Below the pieces are notes generated by a model. The model saw only the letters and a program-made list of their open reading frames with translations. It did not search any database and was not told the origin of the DNA. Positions 44,201-54,117 of a stretch of DNA of 64,000 nucleotides are shown here, in pieces (positions within the stretch are counted from its first letter, which is position 1; each line of letters begins with the position of its first letter). Origin of the DNA: Heligmosomoides polygyrus polygyrus (taxonomy: Eukaryota > Nematoda > Chromadorea > Rhabditida > Heligmosomidae). The stretch spans positions 27,505,923-27,569,922 of the forward strand of contig OX377201.1 in NCBI GenBank assembly GCA_947396885.1, in the 5' to 3' direction. A program made the position numbers and the translations under genes.

Positions 44201-47200
44201 TTTATCCCCTCTGGTTCCTCCCTTTGTTTTTCCTAGGATTTCCTTGGCACATCTCAGGATTGTTTGGGCTACCCTCCTCCAGGTCTCATTCACGAGACCA
44301 GCTGGATCTGGAAGGCCTGCTTCGAGCACTGCCCTTCGTAGCTCGTTCCGCTCTGAACCCCGCAGTCTCCACCATCGGATCCTGGGTTTCGTCCTCACTT
44401 TGGGTCTGGTGGGTAGAGGTATGCTAAGGTCGGCTACCAAGGGTCTATGCTGTGATGCCACGTCTTCTCCCGGAATGGCCTTCACATCCCGGACTGTTTT
44501 CAGGGCAGCCCTTCGAACCAGGATGTGGTCGACTTCCGTCCTTCTTCCTCCGCTAGCATACGTCACCTTCTGGCTCTCCCTCTTCGAGAAGAAGGTGCTA
44601 CAGACAGCCAGGACGTGGGCGATAGCCAGATCCAGAATTCGTTCTCCATCCGGGTTTATCAGGCCGATCCCTTTACCTCCATGAACCCTTTCCACTCCTC
44701 TTCTGCCACTCCCCACATGCCCGTTCATGTCCCCTGCTATGGAGAGGTAGTCGCCTTCTGGTACGGACCTTATGGCTTCCTCGAACGAGAGGTAGAAGTC
44801 ATCCTTGTCGTGCTCGGAGCATCCGGTCTGCGGGGCGAAGGCAGACATGATGGTCCAGTAACCCTCCTTCGTGTCCAGCCGCAGTGACATGATGCGGTTG
44901 TTTATTCTTTGGACAGCCGCTACTGAATCCTTGAGGGATTCGGGATTCCGCGACAGCTATCCCTACCCCCGTTCCTCTTGGTGTCCTCTCCGTTAGAGTA
45001 CAGCTTGACCCCTTCTCCGATCTCCCTGGGTTTCGCCCCTTTCCATCGCGTTTCCTGCAGACACAGGACCTGTATCCTTCTGCGCTTCATCAGGTCAGCC
45101 ACTTCCCTAGATCTTCCGGTCAGCGTTCCCACATTCAAAGACCCAGTCGAACTAGCTTCTTTAGCCGAGGTCGTTCGGCCCTCGCCCTCGCATACTGACC
45201 ACAGAACTCGGGCGGGGGTTCTGTGCGCCACTTCCGGGTGACGTCCCAGCCTTTACACTGATTCTATTGCGACTTGTGATCATGGTTTAGTGACGAGGTT
45301 TCTCCATCAGCCGGCCTGTCAACCTGCGCCTGACGCTGGAACCGTTGCCATTTTTGCAATTTTTGCCGGGCATGGCGTGCCGGAGCCGGGAGTCGAACCT
45401 GTGACCGTTTGTGCATGAATCTACACTACTAACCACTAGGCTAACTCGGCTCTAAGGCGAGAAAGTTGAAGATTTTTATTCTTGAACAGCTGAGTAGGTT
45501 GAGACTTCCGCTAGACAATTAATGAACCTTGCAGTATAGAACTGAGCAAAAAAAATTGCTTGCTTTATAACTTTTCACGCAATTTATAAAGCAAGCAATT
45601 CTTTTTTGCTCAGTTCTATACTGCTCTTCTCACCTAGACCGTCTACCACTAGGGTAGGGGCCAGGAAACTCCAAATAAGGCCTGCCAGAACCAATTGCCA
45701 TCGCTTCTTTTTTGCCAATAGAACGTTGACGCTGTTTGAGGAACTTACCAAAAACAATTCCAAAGTAATAAGCTACGGTACCTTCAAAAAGCGCAGTCGG
45801 AGGAGGCGCCGACTGTCGCCTGCATCCGATACCAGGTTCCCGGTTCGGATTTCCTACCCAGGCCAACCAAGCCTTCCATCCCTCCGGGGTCGGTGAATTG
45901 GTACCAGACTTGTCTGGACAGGATAAAGCGCTGAGTTGTTCATCGGCTGGCCACCGCAACTCAAAGTATGGCCAAATACGCATTCAACTCGCCTCTACGA
46001 CATCCCGTAGAAGTAGAATGCATGGCGCATCCCAAATGGGATTGAATAACGCCGTTCTTTACCCTTTACCTTCAAAAACATATCCCGAATAGCATCGCTC
46101 CTTGATGTCCTACGTCGCTTAGTCTGGTGTGGTCATCCATTTTCCTTAGTTACATGGCCTTCCTTTTCGATTTCTCTCACCGTTTTATTTCATCTTCCCT
46201 AACGTTTGCTTTGAATTTTTTATTTCTCTTAGTAGTTCAATAGTTGTTTAGTTGCTGTTTTATTGTTCAGCGGATGTTTGTTATATTCCTCTCACTATTC
46301 TACATAAGTAACTACTTATGTAATAAATATCATATCACATTTAGTCCGCTGTTTTTCTGAACCTAAAGTCACCAACCGTAATAATTGTGCCAGCCGGATG
46401 GCATCGAACGTTGAGGTCACGAGACACACATGACGACATGCAACCGAAGGTGACACAGACAGCAGAGACTTCCTAAATAGGCAGAGTATGCGATAGTCTT
46501 TCTTCCTGTTATGAAGCTTCTCTTCACCTTAGCAAGGGCCTCGTGGTTCTCTTGGAGCTCCTGAATTCCCTTTGCATTGCCATGACCCGCCAGCTCCATG
46601 AGAACCGTCGTGAACTGACAGGTGCGGTCGCAGTTCTTCAGAACCACCTCCGAATGCTCTCGAAGACATTCTTTATGCTGATAAAGTTCTGAAAAAGGCA
46701 CTTCTTCAGGCATGCTCGATCTCCTCTAAGCATTTAGGGAAACCGGCCTTCATCCCTTTCATTGCACAGCTCATCCAGTCCACTGAGAGCAATGTCGAAA
46801 AGCGTCGTCTGGACGCAGGTGTCCTTCTGATTCTCAATGCATTGGGTTGCATTGTGGTAGGTCCTAAAACGATATGTTCATGCTCCGCAGGAACGCCACA
46901 GCAGCGCTCTCACCTGTACTCGTAGGAGTTGAACGGAGGAAGGGCCATATACGTCTACTTAACCACAAAATAAGACTGAATTCGATACCAGGATAACCAA
47001 TAGACGGGGGAATGAATGCTTCATCGCTCACATTTCTTCTTGGTAGAGATGCAGGGCGCCCTCCACAGATTGCGATTTCATTGTTATCCGTCAGAAGGGA
47101 ATAAAATTCTCGCTTCGCCTGCTTTATTTCTGCATGCCAATCTCAATAGATAGGTTAAATAACATTTGAGCCTTATCGTTAGTAGCGTCTTATCAACGGA

Positions 47201-48382
47201 CGCGTGGGGAGCAGTTGGAGGAGGTGCCGGTTGTCGCGTGCACCCAATACCAGGTTCCTGGTTCGGATTTCCCGCCCTGGCCAACCCAGTCTTCCATCCC
47301 TTCGGGATCGTGAATTGGTACCAGACTTGTCTGGGAAGGACAAAGCACTGACTTGTTCATTGTCTGGCCACGGCAAGTCATTGTATGGCCAAATATGTAC
47401 GCATTCAACTCGCCTCCACGACATCCCGTAGAAGTAGAATGCGTGGCGCATCCAAAAAAGGATGGAGTGACGCCGTCCTTTATCCTTCTATGCTTAACTT
47501 CTAATCGTTCGAATGAATGAAGGTATATCCATCCGTAATAACCCACCGCGCAAAATCCTAGTACGGTGGGTCACAACTAGGGAGGCGAATGTGCGGGGTG
47601 GCCGTTCAGGATAGAGAATTTCAAGACACTTGTTCAATTTCCCAAGTTTGAGGTACTTTTAAGATGCGACCAAATTCCCATTGTGGTCAAACAAATTTTG
47701 TAGCGCTGGAGAAGCGGAAGTCGAACCGCATTATGGCTTTCGAAATTCTGCCGGGCTGACCCATATTAAGCCGAAACACTTTAAATTGAGACAATCATTG
47801 GAAGAGGCTCACCAGTTAGTTATCGATACAGCAAGGAACAATGCAAAGCCCTTCTTCGTTAACTGGTCAGGTCCTCGATTTGACGAGCTCAGCAAAACAT
47901 CCCATTACTATCGAGCTCAACGCTTTCAGAAATTTACTGGACAAATGCTCAGTACGCCAGATCTTCTCTACTTTTTGCTGTTGGCTTGACCCACGAAGGC
48001 CACAAGCTGTCCGCTACACGTTCGAACGAACAACAGTGATGGAAATTCTTCACGTGTTTTTAGAAAACCAAAGAAGGAAGGACTCAACCCACGTGCAGAG
48101 GTCATTGAACTTGTCGACGGGATTGTGAAGGTGAATCATCTCGGCGGCGCTGAAGAAGAGATTCGACAGGCACGCTTGAATACATTCCGGCACTCCGGTG
48201 GCGTCGAGCACGACGGGAAGTTCAAACTCGTCCGCTTCTAAAAGACTAAGATGGGCTGCTGAGCAGCTTCAATGGGTTAGGGTTCTTGTTATGTCATCAC
48301 TGATCAAGAAGTGTTTAGGGTGGGACTCACTCAGCATGCTGAAGGCTGCGAACAGGAGGAGTAGCAGTGCTGGACTATGCAT
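41299..48382 (-). CDS. CPG4-domain secreted protein, charged C-terminus (copy B)
   Basis: Nematode-specific cysteine-domain protein of the CPG4 (chondroitin proteoglycan 4) family, paralogous to the gene at 48997-50648. Exons, from high to low coordinates: 48382-48331, 48237-48093, 46863-46528 (with one internal problem), 46472-46377, 41633-41475, 41421-41299 (TAA). The start codon sits one base after TTTCAG, as in trans-spliced nematode genes. The signal peptide is MHSPALLLLLFAAFSML. Cysteine landmarks are VPECIQACLSNLFF, NATQCIENQKDTC, KNCDRTC, VCVTFGCMSSC and PPECYYL. It aligns residue by residue with the other copy until EGKPPSK, then ends in a basic/acidic helix (IALKDKRRKQKKADLEKQF) instead of Ser-Gly repeats. 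Near 46750-46690 the frame is off by one between CNERDEG and ELYQHKECL: the obvious 55-base GT-AG intron does not keep frame. So this may be a pseudogene or carry a sequence error. The 4.7-kb intron contains an RTE, two SINEs and a hairpin. Confidence 0.75.
41672..41935 (+). repeat. tRNA-derived SINE in the copy-B intron
   Basis: AGCGCAGTTGGAGGAGGCGC at the head and ATCTGCTGGCCGACGCAACT in the body. Antisense to the CPG4-like gene and about 40 bases upstream of its fifth exon. Confidence 0.75.
41936..42274. other. Intron sequence with short GAATTCG motifs
   Basis: Several ATTCGAA or GAATTCG words (41954-42070) spaced by about 20-40 bases give a weakly repetitive texture. No exon. Confidence 0.3.
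42275..42290. repeat. RTE target-site duplication, left
   Basis: CTAAGGCGAGAAAGTT, identical to 45452-45467. Confidence 0.9.
43406..44890 (-). pseudogene. RTE endonuclease/reverse transcriptase main frame
   Basis: The longest intact coding stretch of the window. It starts after the endonuclease N-terminus (MSLRLDTKEGYWTIMSAFAP) and holds the rest of the APE-like endonuclease, a linker rich in Lys/Glu (KRKKEANKLCQKTRAPEH) and reverse-transcriptase blocks up to NSRGIKLISHTMKIYERLV. The frame is lost at GASWLGGLPQ, where the next block (FMAGRSTTDAIFIARQVMEK) continues in another frame. It would nick target DNA and copy the element RNA; it is inactive here because of the breaks. Confidence 0.85.
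45379..45451 (-). other. tRNA-like segment at the 5' end of the RTE
   Basis: The minus strand starts GCCGAGTTAGCCTAGTGG and contains an A-box TAGCCTAGTGG (45433-45443) and a B-box GGTTCGACTCC (45389-45399), spaced as in tRNA genes. GCCG at the start can pair with CGGC at the end, but the rest of the acceptor and T stems have mismatches, so it is not a functional tRNA gene. Because it begins exactly at the duplication boundary, it is part of the element, most simply an internal pol III-type promoter or an acquired tRNA/SINE head. Confidence 0.65.
45452..45467. repeat. RTE target-site duplication, right
   Basis: CTAAGGCGAGAAAGTT, identical to 42275-42290. Confidence 0.9.
45531..45624. repeat. 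Near-perfect 94-base hairpin MITE
   Basis: GCAGTATAGAACTGAGCAAA and TTGCTTGCTTTATAA on the left are mirrored exactly by TTTATAAAGCAAGCAA and TTTGCTCAGTTCTATACTGC on the right, leaving a loop of about 13 bases. Confidence 0.8.
45785..46075 (+). repeat. tRNA-derived SINE copy
   Basis: Begins AAGCGCAGTCGGAGGAGGCG, B-box GGTTCGGATTTCC near 45843, tail TTACCCTTTACC. Little diverged. Inside the copy-B intron, antisense to that gene. Confidence 0.85.
47205..47495 (+). repeat. tRNA-derived SINE copy
   Basis: Head GGAGCAGTTGGAGGAGGTGC, B-box GGTTCGGATTTCC near 47261, tail GGATGGAGTGACGCCGTCC. Lies in the copy-B intron 46864-48092. Confidence 0.85.
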
Positions 48383-48390
48383 TCTGAAAG
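48383..48390 (-). promoter_or_regulatory. Probable trans-splice acceptor of copy B
   Basis: CTCTTTCAG-type sequence on the minus strand ends one base before the start codon at 48382. No in-frame upstream coding exon was seen, so a spliced leader is the likely partner. Confidence 0.45.
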
Positions 48391-48996
48391 AGGCAGATAA
48401 AGAATCTGCAACAGTGCATTTAAACTGATACAACACGTTGTGATTCAATGAGTTAGGAGCTTAAGAAGAACGCAGTGCCTGGCCATAGAGCATCCTCGGC
48501 CTAGAATGACTACAGACCATGCCAGTCGAGAGGCCAACTGCCCGCCGCTGCAGATTTCATTCGATTACAGATCATTGGGCACGGTATGGTACTGTACTTC
48601 TACTGAAGGGTACTTGGGTTCGACTCAAAACTTGGAAGTGGCTTTGAGCACAGATGGACTCCGTATGGCGGCATATAAGGGTTCTCAAGCGCATAGCAGT
48701 ATTCTGGAATGTACCATAGTTCAGAACGTTGGTAGTGAAGAAGGCCTTCAGAACCAGTCCTGTCTTACTTTTGAAGCCGTCTGGAACTAAGTGCCGTCTG
48801 GAACCCGTCCCTTCAGTACCGTTCCGAAACCAGCCTACCCTATGAGGCCATCGCAGACCTAACCCAAGGGCGACCTACTTCACGTTGATCTATCTCAGTC
48901 CATGTGTGCGAGCGCGGGAACCCCTGACTTGCGGGTATTTAAAGGCAACAAATCGTGGATTCATCAGCCAGAACGTTCCTCGTTCGTTCTTCCGTC
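48391..48996. other. Head-to-head intergenic region of the CPG4 pair
   Basis: About 600 bases separate the two divergent start codons and should contain both promoters. Repeated short words GCCGTCTGGAAC (48777-48800) and CAGTCC/CCAGTCC are visible. The open frame at 48506-48790 has no homology that I know. Confidence 0.5.
48936..48943 (+). promoter_or_regulatory. TATA-like box of copy A
   Basis: TATTTAAA lies 61 bases before the start codon at 48997; transcription could begin near TCATCA at 48961. Confidence 0.45.
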
Positions 48997-50648
48997 ATGG
49001 GGCTCTCCTGGTTGTTTCTTATCGTCGCAGTAGGCGCGGTCTTCGGTAGGTGGCTCCTAGCATTGATCCGTAGTCCTCGAGTTGTTGAATTGCTAGTTTC
49101 AGGCGAAGAGAACTCGACGAAGATTAGCGTCACGGCAATCATTCAGGCCAGCGGAACACCAGATTGCGTTCACAGCTGCCTCTCGGATCTCTTCGACGCC
49201 TCGGCGGAGATTCTGACTCTGCAGAACCCGGCGGAGAAGTTCGACGAGCTCTGCACGTGAGTTAGGGTTTCAGGATTTTCACGTCGACCTGGCTTAGTTG
49301 AGTGATTACCTGCTGCATTGCCTGGGATTCCGAAACGCTAATACGCACACCTTCTATGGAGATGAGCCATTAGGAGGACCCGTTTATTGGGCTTAGGGAT
49401 CGGCCCCGTTATAGGCTCGGTGGAGAATGACACCTACACTAATCTTCAGGACCTACCGCAACGCCTCGTTGTGCGTAGATGAAGAGGAGGACTGCATTGG
49501 CGGCCAGGTGCTCGAAACGGCGTTCAGCGGTCTGGAGACACTGTGCGGCGACGAAGAGAGCGAGCTGGAGAAGCACGCTGACTGCCTCGCCAATGCAACG
49601 GAGCAGATCGCGATCGACTGCGATATCGGCTGCAGGTTCGCCGAGTCGATTGTGGACCTCTCGGAGAGCGAGGCGGTGTTCCATATCGCTAGGCTGCGCA
49701 AGCATGAGCTCCTCATGAAGGTTGGTTGCGCTGCCAGTGCTCAGAGCCGTTCTTCTGACTGAAGTGCCTCCTTTCTAGGAGCTCGCTCCGGTCTGTGCTT
49801 CCCTGGGATGCATGTCCGCCTGCATGGCGAGCGGTATGAACCAGGAGTGCGAGGCGCCAGCTGGAACCATCGTCATGGTGGGTGCATTGACCCCTGAGCA
49901 CCATATACCATCCATTGCTAACCGGACATGTTTCAGGAGGCTCTGCTGAAACCGTTCTTCAAATCTGCTGCAATTCTGGACGCGATTGGGCCGAGAGCTA
50001 AAGCCGCCGTGAAGCGACAGCTGCCTGAGGACTGTTGGTACCTCATCGACACTGAGCAGCTGACTGCGGTAACCAATGGAACTGCTCCGGTAGGGCTAAT
50101 TATTGTGTGTCGCATCACCGTTATCATTTTGATAAAACTGGCTGTTCAGGGAGAGGACATGGAAGGAGGCAGCGGCGAAGGCAGTGGTGAAGGCAGCGCT
50201 GAGGGAAGTGGCGGCGACGAAGGAAGTGGCGATGAGGAAGAGGGTAGCGGAGGGGGATATCAGCTAAAGCGAGGTGGACTCCATTCTCCAGTTTGTCCCC
50301 CTTCTGCCTTGTACCCATTGAAGCTGTTCAGGACGATTCATGCGCCGTCTGAGCTTCGTCGCTGATAAGACCAGGCTAGGAACGCCAATCATGAGGGAAA
50401 GGGGTCACTTCCTCGTTTTCGGATCTGCATCCCGCACAACCAGAAGTATGCTCTCTGCTATGGCAAAGTCTCTGAATGCATGATCGTAATAATGACTTTC
50501 AGCTCGTCGATCCCATGGGATGAGACACGATAACTCCCACGATCATCATGATAGCCACAGGATGAGACACAGGAGCTCTCGCGAAGCTCACCATTCTCAT
50601 AGCCATGACAGCGACGAAGCCATGCACCTGATCGGCCGAGCCAACTGA
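48997..50648 (+). CDS. CPG4-domain secreted protein with Ser-Gly and His-rich tail (copy A)
   Basis: Eight exons in consistent phase: 48997-49045, 49103-49256, 49450-49720, 49779-49877, 49937-50089, 50150-50273, 50332-50403, 50503-50648 (TGA). They encode 355 residues. The signal peptide is MGLSWLFLIVAVGAVFG. Paired cysteines follow: TPDCVHSCLSDLFD, SLCVDEEEDC, ADCLANATEQIAIDCDIGC, VCASLGCMSACM, QEC and EDCWYL. This is the arrangement of the nematode CPG4 (chondroitin proteoglycan 4) domain family, called from memory. Exon 6 is a low-complexity acidic stretch, MEGGSGEGSGEGSAEGSGG, with many Ser-Gly sites next to acidic residues, the usual context for glycosaminoglycan attachment. The last exon is His/Arg/Ser-rich (HDNSHDHHDSHRMRHRSS). 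C. elegans CPG proteins work in the eggshell and in embryonic cell division; a role in egg or matrix is inferred. Introns are only 52-193 bases, unlike the transposon-filled introns of copy B. The splice choice for the last two exons is less sure than for the rest. Confidence 0.8.
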
Positions 50649-50762
50649 GTCAACCGAGCGAGGAATGGGCGAAACGTTTGAGCCGTTAACTGTTTTAGCC
50701 GTTCACCTCAAGCCATCTGTGATTATCCAGTGTGATATTGTTCTATAATATGTTTACTAAGT

Positions 50763-50768
50763 AATAAA
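50763..50768 (+). terminator. Poly(A) signal of copy A
   Basis: AATAAA about 115 bases after the stop codon, followed by a T-rich stretch. Confidence 0.65.
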
Positions 50769-50859
50769 CCTTTTTAAACGTACTGGCGGTTGCGGTTGAA
50801 AAGGCTATTTGGGGAAGGAGGATGTTGGATGCGTAATATCATTTGTTCTTGTGTTGGGT

Positions 50860-51203
50860 GCATGTAGCGCAGTAATAGGAGCTGCTCTCTGTCGAATGAC
50901 ATGCCAGGTCCATGCCAGGTTCCTCTTCCCTGGCCTACGGAGACCTCTAACTCTTTGGAAAATTGCTACCATGTCCCTCTTACCGTTAGTAGGCCAAGAT
51001 GCCGTTAAGGGTAAATGAAAAGTCGGCATCAACTAATCCTGCGGCGCTTGATGAGTTGGTGAAGGTGCCGGAGGTTGCGCGGACCTAATTTCAGGCTCCT
51101 CGTTCCGATTTCCCGCTCAGACCAGCCAAGGATTTCATCCTTCCTCGGTCGGCGAATTGCCATCAGGCTTGCCTGATGTCAATTCGCCGAGGAAGGATGA
51201 AAT
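50860..51203 (+). repeat. Rearranged SINE pieces with a SINE hairpin
   Basis: TGTAGCGCAGTAATAGGAGC at 50863 is a SINE head. A second head/body piece at 51050-51170 ends in a perfect fold: TTTCATCCTTCCTCGGTCGG, GCGAATTG, then its inverse CAATTCGCCGAGGAAGGATG (51135-51203). The SINE body has thus been copied back on itself. Confidence 0.6.
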
Positions 51204-51289
51204 CTGTGGTTTATTGCTATCATCAAGATCCACGTTAGTAGAGCATGCAATGGACAGTGTCAATGTGGTGTCACCTACGTTGTTGTAGT

Positions 51290-51770
51290 TGTGTGGTGTT
51301 ACCTGCGTCGTTATGAGAGGGGTCAGAAGACGTTTCGTCAATGTCACGCAAAGGATGTCCGAGTTCCGAACATGTGTCATTGACGTCGTGAAAGCGAGCG
51401 TCCGAGTTAAGAAGAGGTGCCATCGACGTCGTTCAACAGGCGTCTGGATTTAGAAGACATGTCACCAATGTCACGCAAAGGACGTGCAGGTTGAGAAGAG
51501 GTGTCACTGATGTCGCGCAAGGGGTTTCGGATTGAGAAGACATGTCACCGACGTCGTTGTTCAGGTGCCTGTGTTGAGACGACGTGCCACCGATGTCGCG
51601 TATTGGGTGTCTGGGTTAAGAAGACATGTAACTGATGTCACGCAAAGGACGTCCATCTTGAGAAGACATGTCACCGATGTCGTTGTTCAGGTGCCTGTGT
51701 TCAGAAAAAGTGTCACTGATGTCGCGAAAGGCCTGTCCGGATTCAGGCGACGTGTTACCAGTCAAGGTGG
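51290..51770. repeat. 42-base minisatellite, left arm
   Basis: Units around AGAAGACATGTCACCGATGT recur at 51452, 51494, 51535 and on to about 51740, spaced 41-42 bases. Because 42 is a multiple of three, a false repeated protein (RRHVTDV units) stays open across it. The inverse array lies at 58095-58570. Confidence 0.8.
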
Positions 51771-52340
51771 GGCCAGTAATGGGGGTGAAGCGGTGAAGGA
51801 TGGTGGCCCAGTAACGAGGGACCGGGAAAGGGTTGACCATTAAAGGGGGACCAGTGAAGAGGGGAACAGTAAAGGGGATGCCAATAAAGGTGGGACCAGC
51901 AATGGGGACCGGTGAAGAGGGAGTCCAGTGAAGGGGGACCGGTGAAGGATAGGGGGATCAGTGAAGAGGGGACCAGTAAAGGGGATGCCAATAAAGGTGG
52001 GACCAGCAATGGGGACCGGTGAAGAGGGAGTCCAGTGAAGGGGGACCGGTGAAGGATAGGGGGATCAGTGAAGAGGGGACCAGTAAAACGAGGTCCAGTG
52101 AAGGTGAGAGCTGTAGTAGGTACCGACGAAGAGGGGGGGGGGACGTGAAGGGTGAACCGGAAAAGGGTGACAATAAAGGGAAACCACTGAAGAGGGACCA
52201 AAAAGGGGGACCAGTAATGGAGAGCGGTGAAGGGTCGAGGGGTCCAGTGAAGGAAACCAGTAAATGGAGTAACAGTGAAGAACCAGTCAAGGGAGACCAG
52301 TAAGGGAGCCAATAAAGGGAACACCAGTTGAGGGGTTCAG
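51771..52340. repeat. GGGGACCAGTGAAG-type array, left arm
   Basis: Short purine-rich units (GGGGACCAGTGAAG variants) with a larger 107-base duplication: GGGGATGCCAATAAAGG occurs at 51874 and 51981. The inverse array is at 57300-58080. Confidence 0.8.
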
Positions 52341-52649
52341 TACAGGGTCCAGTAATAGAACCATTAAAAGTATACCATAATTAAATTAATTTAAATTAAT
52401 AAATAGAACGAGTACTTCACAGAATGAATCGCGTACGTGCAAGATAGGGTGAGGCACCGTAGGAGCTGTTTTGAAGGCTTTGCCCTACCGTATTCTGCTA
52501 TACCATTCTATATAGCAGAACCAGTTTTTTTTTTACTGTAATGAATGAGAGAAGGCCTAAAGAGGACAAGAAGACGTTCGGGGTGTTCAATTCTCCTGGT
52601 TTGGGACGAAGCCCCAATCAGACGTTTGGCGGCCAGCAGGCCATTGAAC

Positions 52650-52805
52650 GTGTGGTGATAAGATAATTGACTTCTTCATCGGCCGGCCACCCCTAGTCAC
52701 TGTCCAGCCAAACATGAATTCAAATTGCCTCCACGAGAGCGTGCAGGACTATAATGTGGTGCGTCCCGAAAGTTGTTCGTTATTGTCGTCCTTGATCCTT
52801 TATAG
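52650..52805 (+). repeat. SINE 3' half
   Basis: ACTTCTTCATCGGCCGGCCA and AAATTGCCTCCACGAGAGC match the second half of the SINE; the head is absent. Confidence 0.6.
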
Positions 52806-53048
52806 CTGAAAAGATCCATTATAGTTGCTCGTGCATCAATTCGTCTCCCCATCCTCTTGCCGCCTTTAAGCTGGTCATCTTTCTTGAGCAAACAAGCGAC
52901 GGTTTTCGTGCAATGTGTGATGGGGTGGGAGCGTGTTTGTGGTGGCAATTCATGTGGTGGCAGAAGATCACCGGTCAGTAATGATATACTTACCGTATAT
53001 GGTACTATTGTACTTGTGGTACCTCACTTAACATTATTCGAGATATTA

Positions 53049-53943
53049 GGGGGGGGGGGGGCAAAAGTAATGAGAGAAATTGAAAAAAATCTTTATCTCT
53101 TTATAACTTAATTACAGCTCAACGATGCTGAGGAATGTATTTGCCATTAAGGGCAATGACCTTGCTGATATCGCTCAGCCAACTTCCTGATCCCATCCTT
53201 CCAGAACTGCTTGGGCCTGGTGTTGATCAACTGCTCGATATAGTTATCAAGGACTGCTTGGGTTCTTGTGTCCCTTCCGACCATGAAGTCCTATAGGCTC
53301 AAGAAGTAGTGGTAGTCGCATGGAGAGATGTCCTGCGAACATGGTGGATGAGGAATGTGAACGTAGCCCAGGTGGCCAAGCTTATCCGTGGTTACTTGTT
53401 CCCGATGGGGTGTGGGGTTGTCGAAGAGGAGAACCTTCTGGAAGCGCTGCGAATGAATAAGAGCGAGTCACCGGCCCATCTCTTCTATTTCGTTCACCAT
53501 GGCGTTGGAGTTCATCGTAGTACTCTTGGGAAACAACTTCCGGTAAAGCGGTCCACGCGCGCAGACCCAAAAACTCCAAAGGTGCTTTTCGCCGTGAACA
53601 TCTCGCAGAACGAAGGTCGGGTACAGGTCACCAGGCCTCACCCAGACTCGCTGCTTGGCAGGGTTATGGTAGAAGAAGTACCTCTCATCTTGCGTGAATA
53701 TTGAGCCCAGGCTGCTCGGGGTTGGGAATTGGGCGAGATTTGCGCGACACAGGTCGACTCGTCAGGCTGGGGTTTCGGCATAAGACAGACTGCGGTTTTA
53801 GCATGCTTCTGGAAAGGGCGGAAGTGGTAACTTCTCAGGTGGGCTTCAGTTAGTAGCATACAAACATACAAATACGATAAGCACGAAACCCGACTCCAGT
53901 CACGAGCATGGGGTATCTCATTACTTCTCCCCCCCCCCCCCCC
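53049..53943 (-). mobile_element. Degenerate mariner with homopolymer-G termini
   Basis: The left end is TA followed by 13 G, then CAAAAGTAATGAGAGA. The right end is the inverse: TCTCATTACTTCT, then 15 C, then TA. Minus-strand transposase scraps include CDYHYFLSL and NTRPKQFWKDGIRKLAERYQ, the C-terminal blocks of mariner transposases. Several stops are present. Confidence 0.7.
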
Positions 53944-54117
53944 TAATAGTTCTACTATTGGTAATCTGCCATGTGAGGAACGAGTATCATAGTCGTTTTT
54001 CTGCAGGAATGCCTTATAAGCCCGTTATATTAAGTTCGAATTGCCTACCACAACACCATACATTCCCATCCCACGGCCTGTCGCGATCATCATAATTGGG
54101 ATTTTCGCTTTTTTTAA

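Larger units (their letters stand above)
42291..45451 (-). mobile_element. Nearly complete RTE-type non-LTR retrotransposon
   Basis: Bounded exactly by the 16-base duplication. On the minus strand it begins with a tRNA-like segment (45451-45379). Coding follows: an APE-type endonuclease start with CLQETRWKG near 45080. The long frame 44890-43406 carries ISIAGDMNGHVGSG-type (LSIAGDMNGHVGSG), LDLAIAHVLAVCSTFF, RRTEVDHILVRR and HRPLVADLSI, which are endonuclease motifs. It then enters the reverse transcriptase with GPDGVPVEAWK and DDWRNSTIVPIFKQKGD. Next frames: FLDLEKAYDRLARAVIWN (43568-43302), then TILYADDIALVADNQEEL (43207-42512) with the catalytic YADD, and LYRTVVRPALLYGSECW. The tail is GAAGAAGAAGAAG at the low-coordinate end. 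Frame breaks near 44900, 43450, 43250 and 42510 make it inactive but recent. It inserted into an intron of the copy-B CPG4 gene in the same orientation as that gene. Confidence 0.9.

Noticed and set aside
43530..45241. Plus-strand frames opposite the RTE
   Set aside because: They are antisense shadows of the endonuclease/reverse transcriptase.
45379..45451. Functional tRNA gene
   Set aside because: A- and B-boxes are present, but acceptor and T stems have mismatches and the unit starts exactly at the RTE insertion boundary.
47681..48128. Plus-strand frames within the CPG4 copy B intron and second exon
   Set aside because: They run antisense to a homology-supported exon and have no domain.
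51532..52324. Repeat proteins (RRHVTDV units; Phe/Pro-rich minus frame)
   Set aside because: They arise from the 42-base minisatellite and the GGGGACCAGTGAAG array, not from coding selection.
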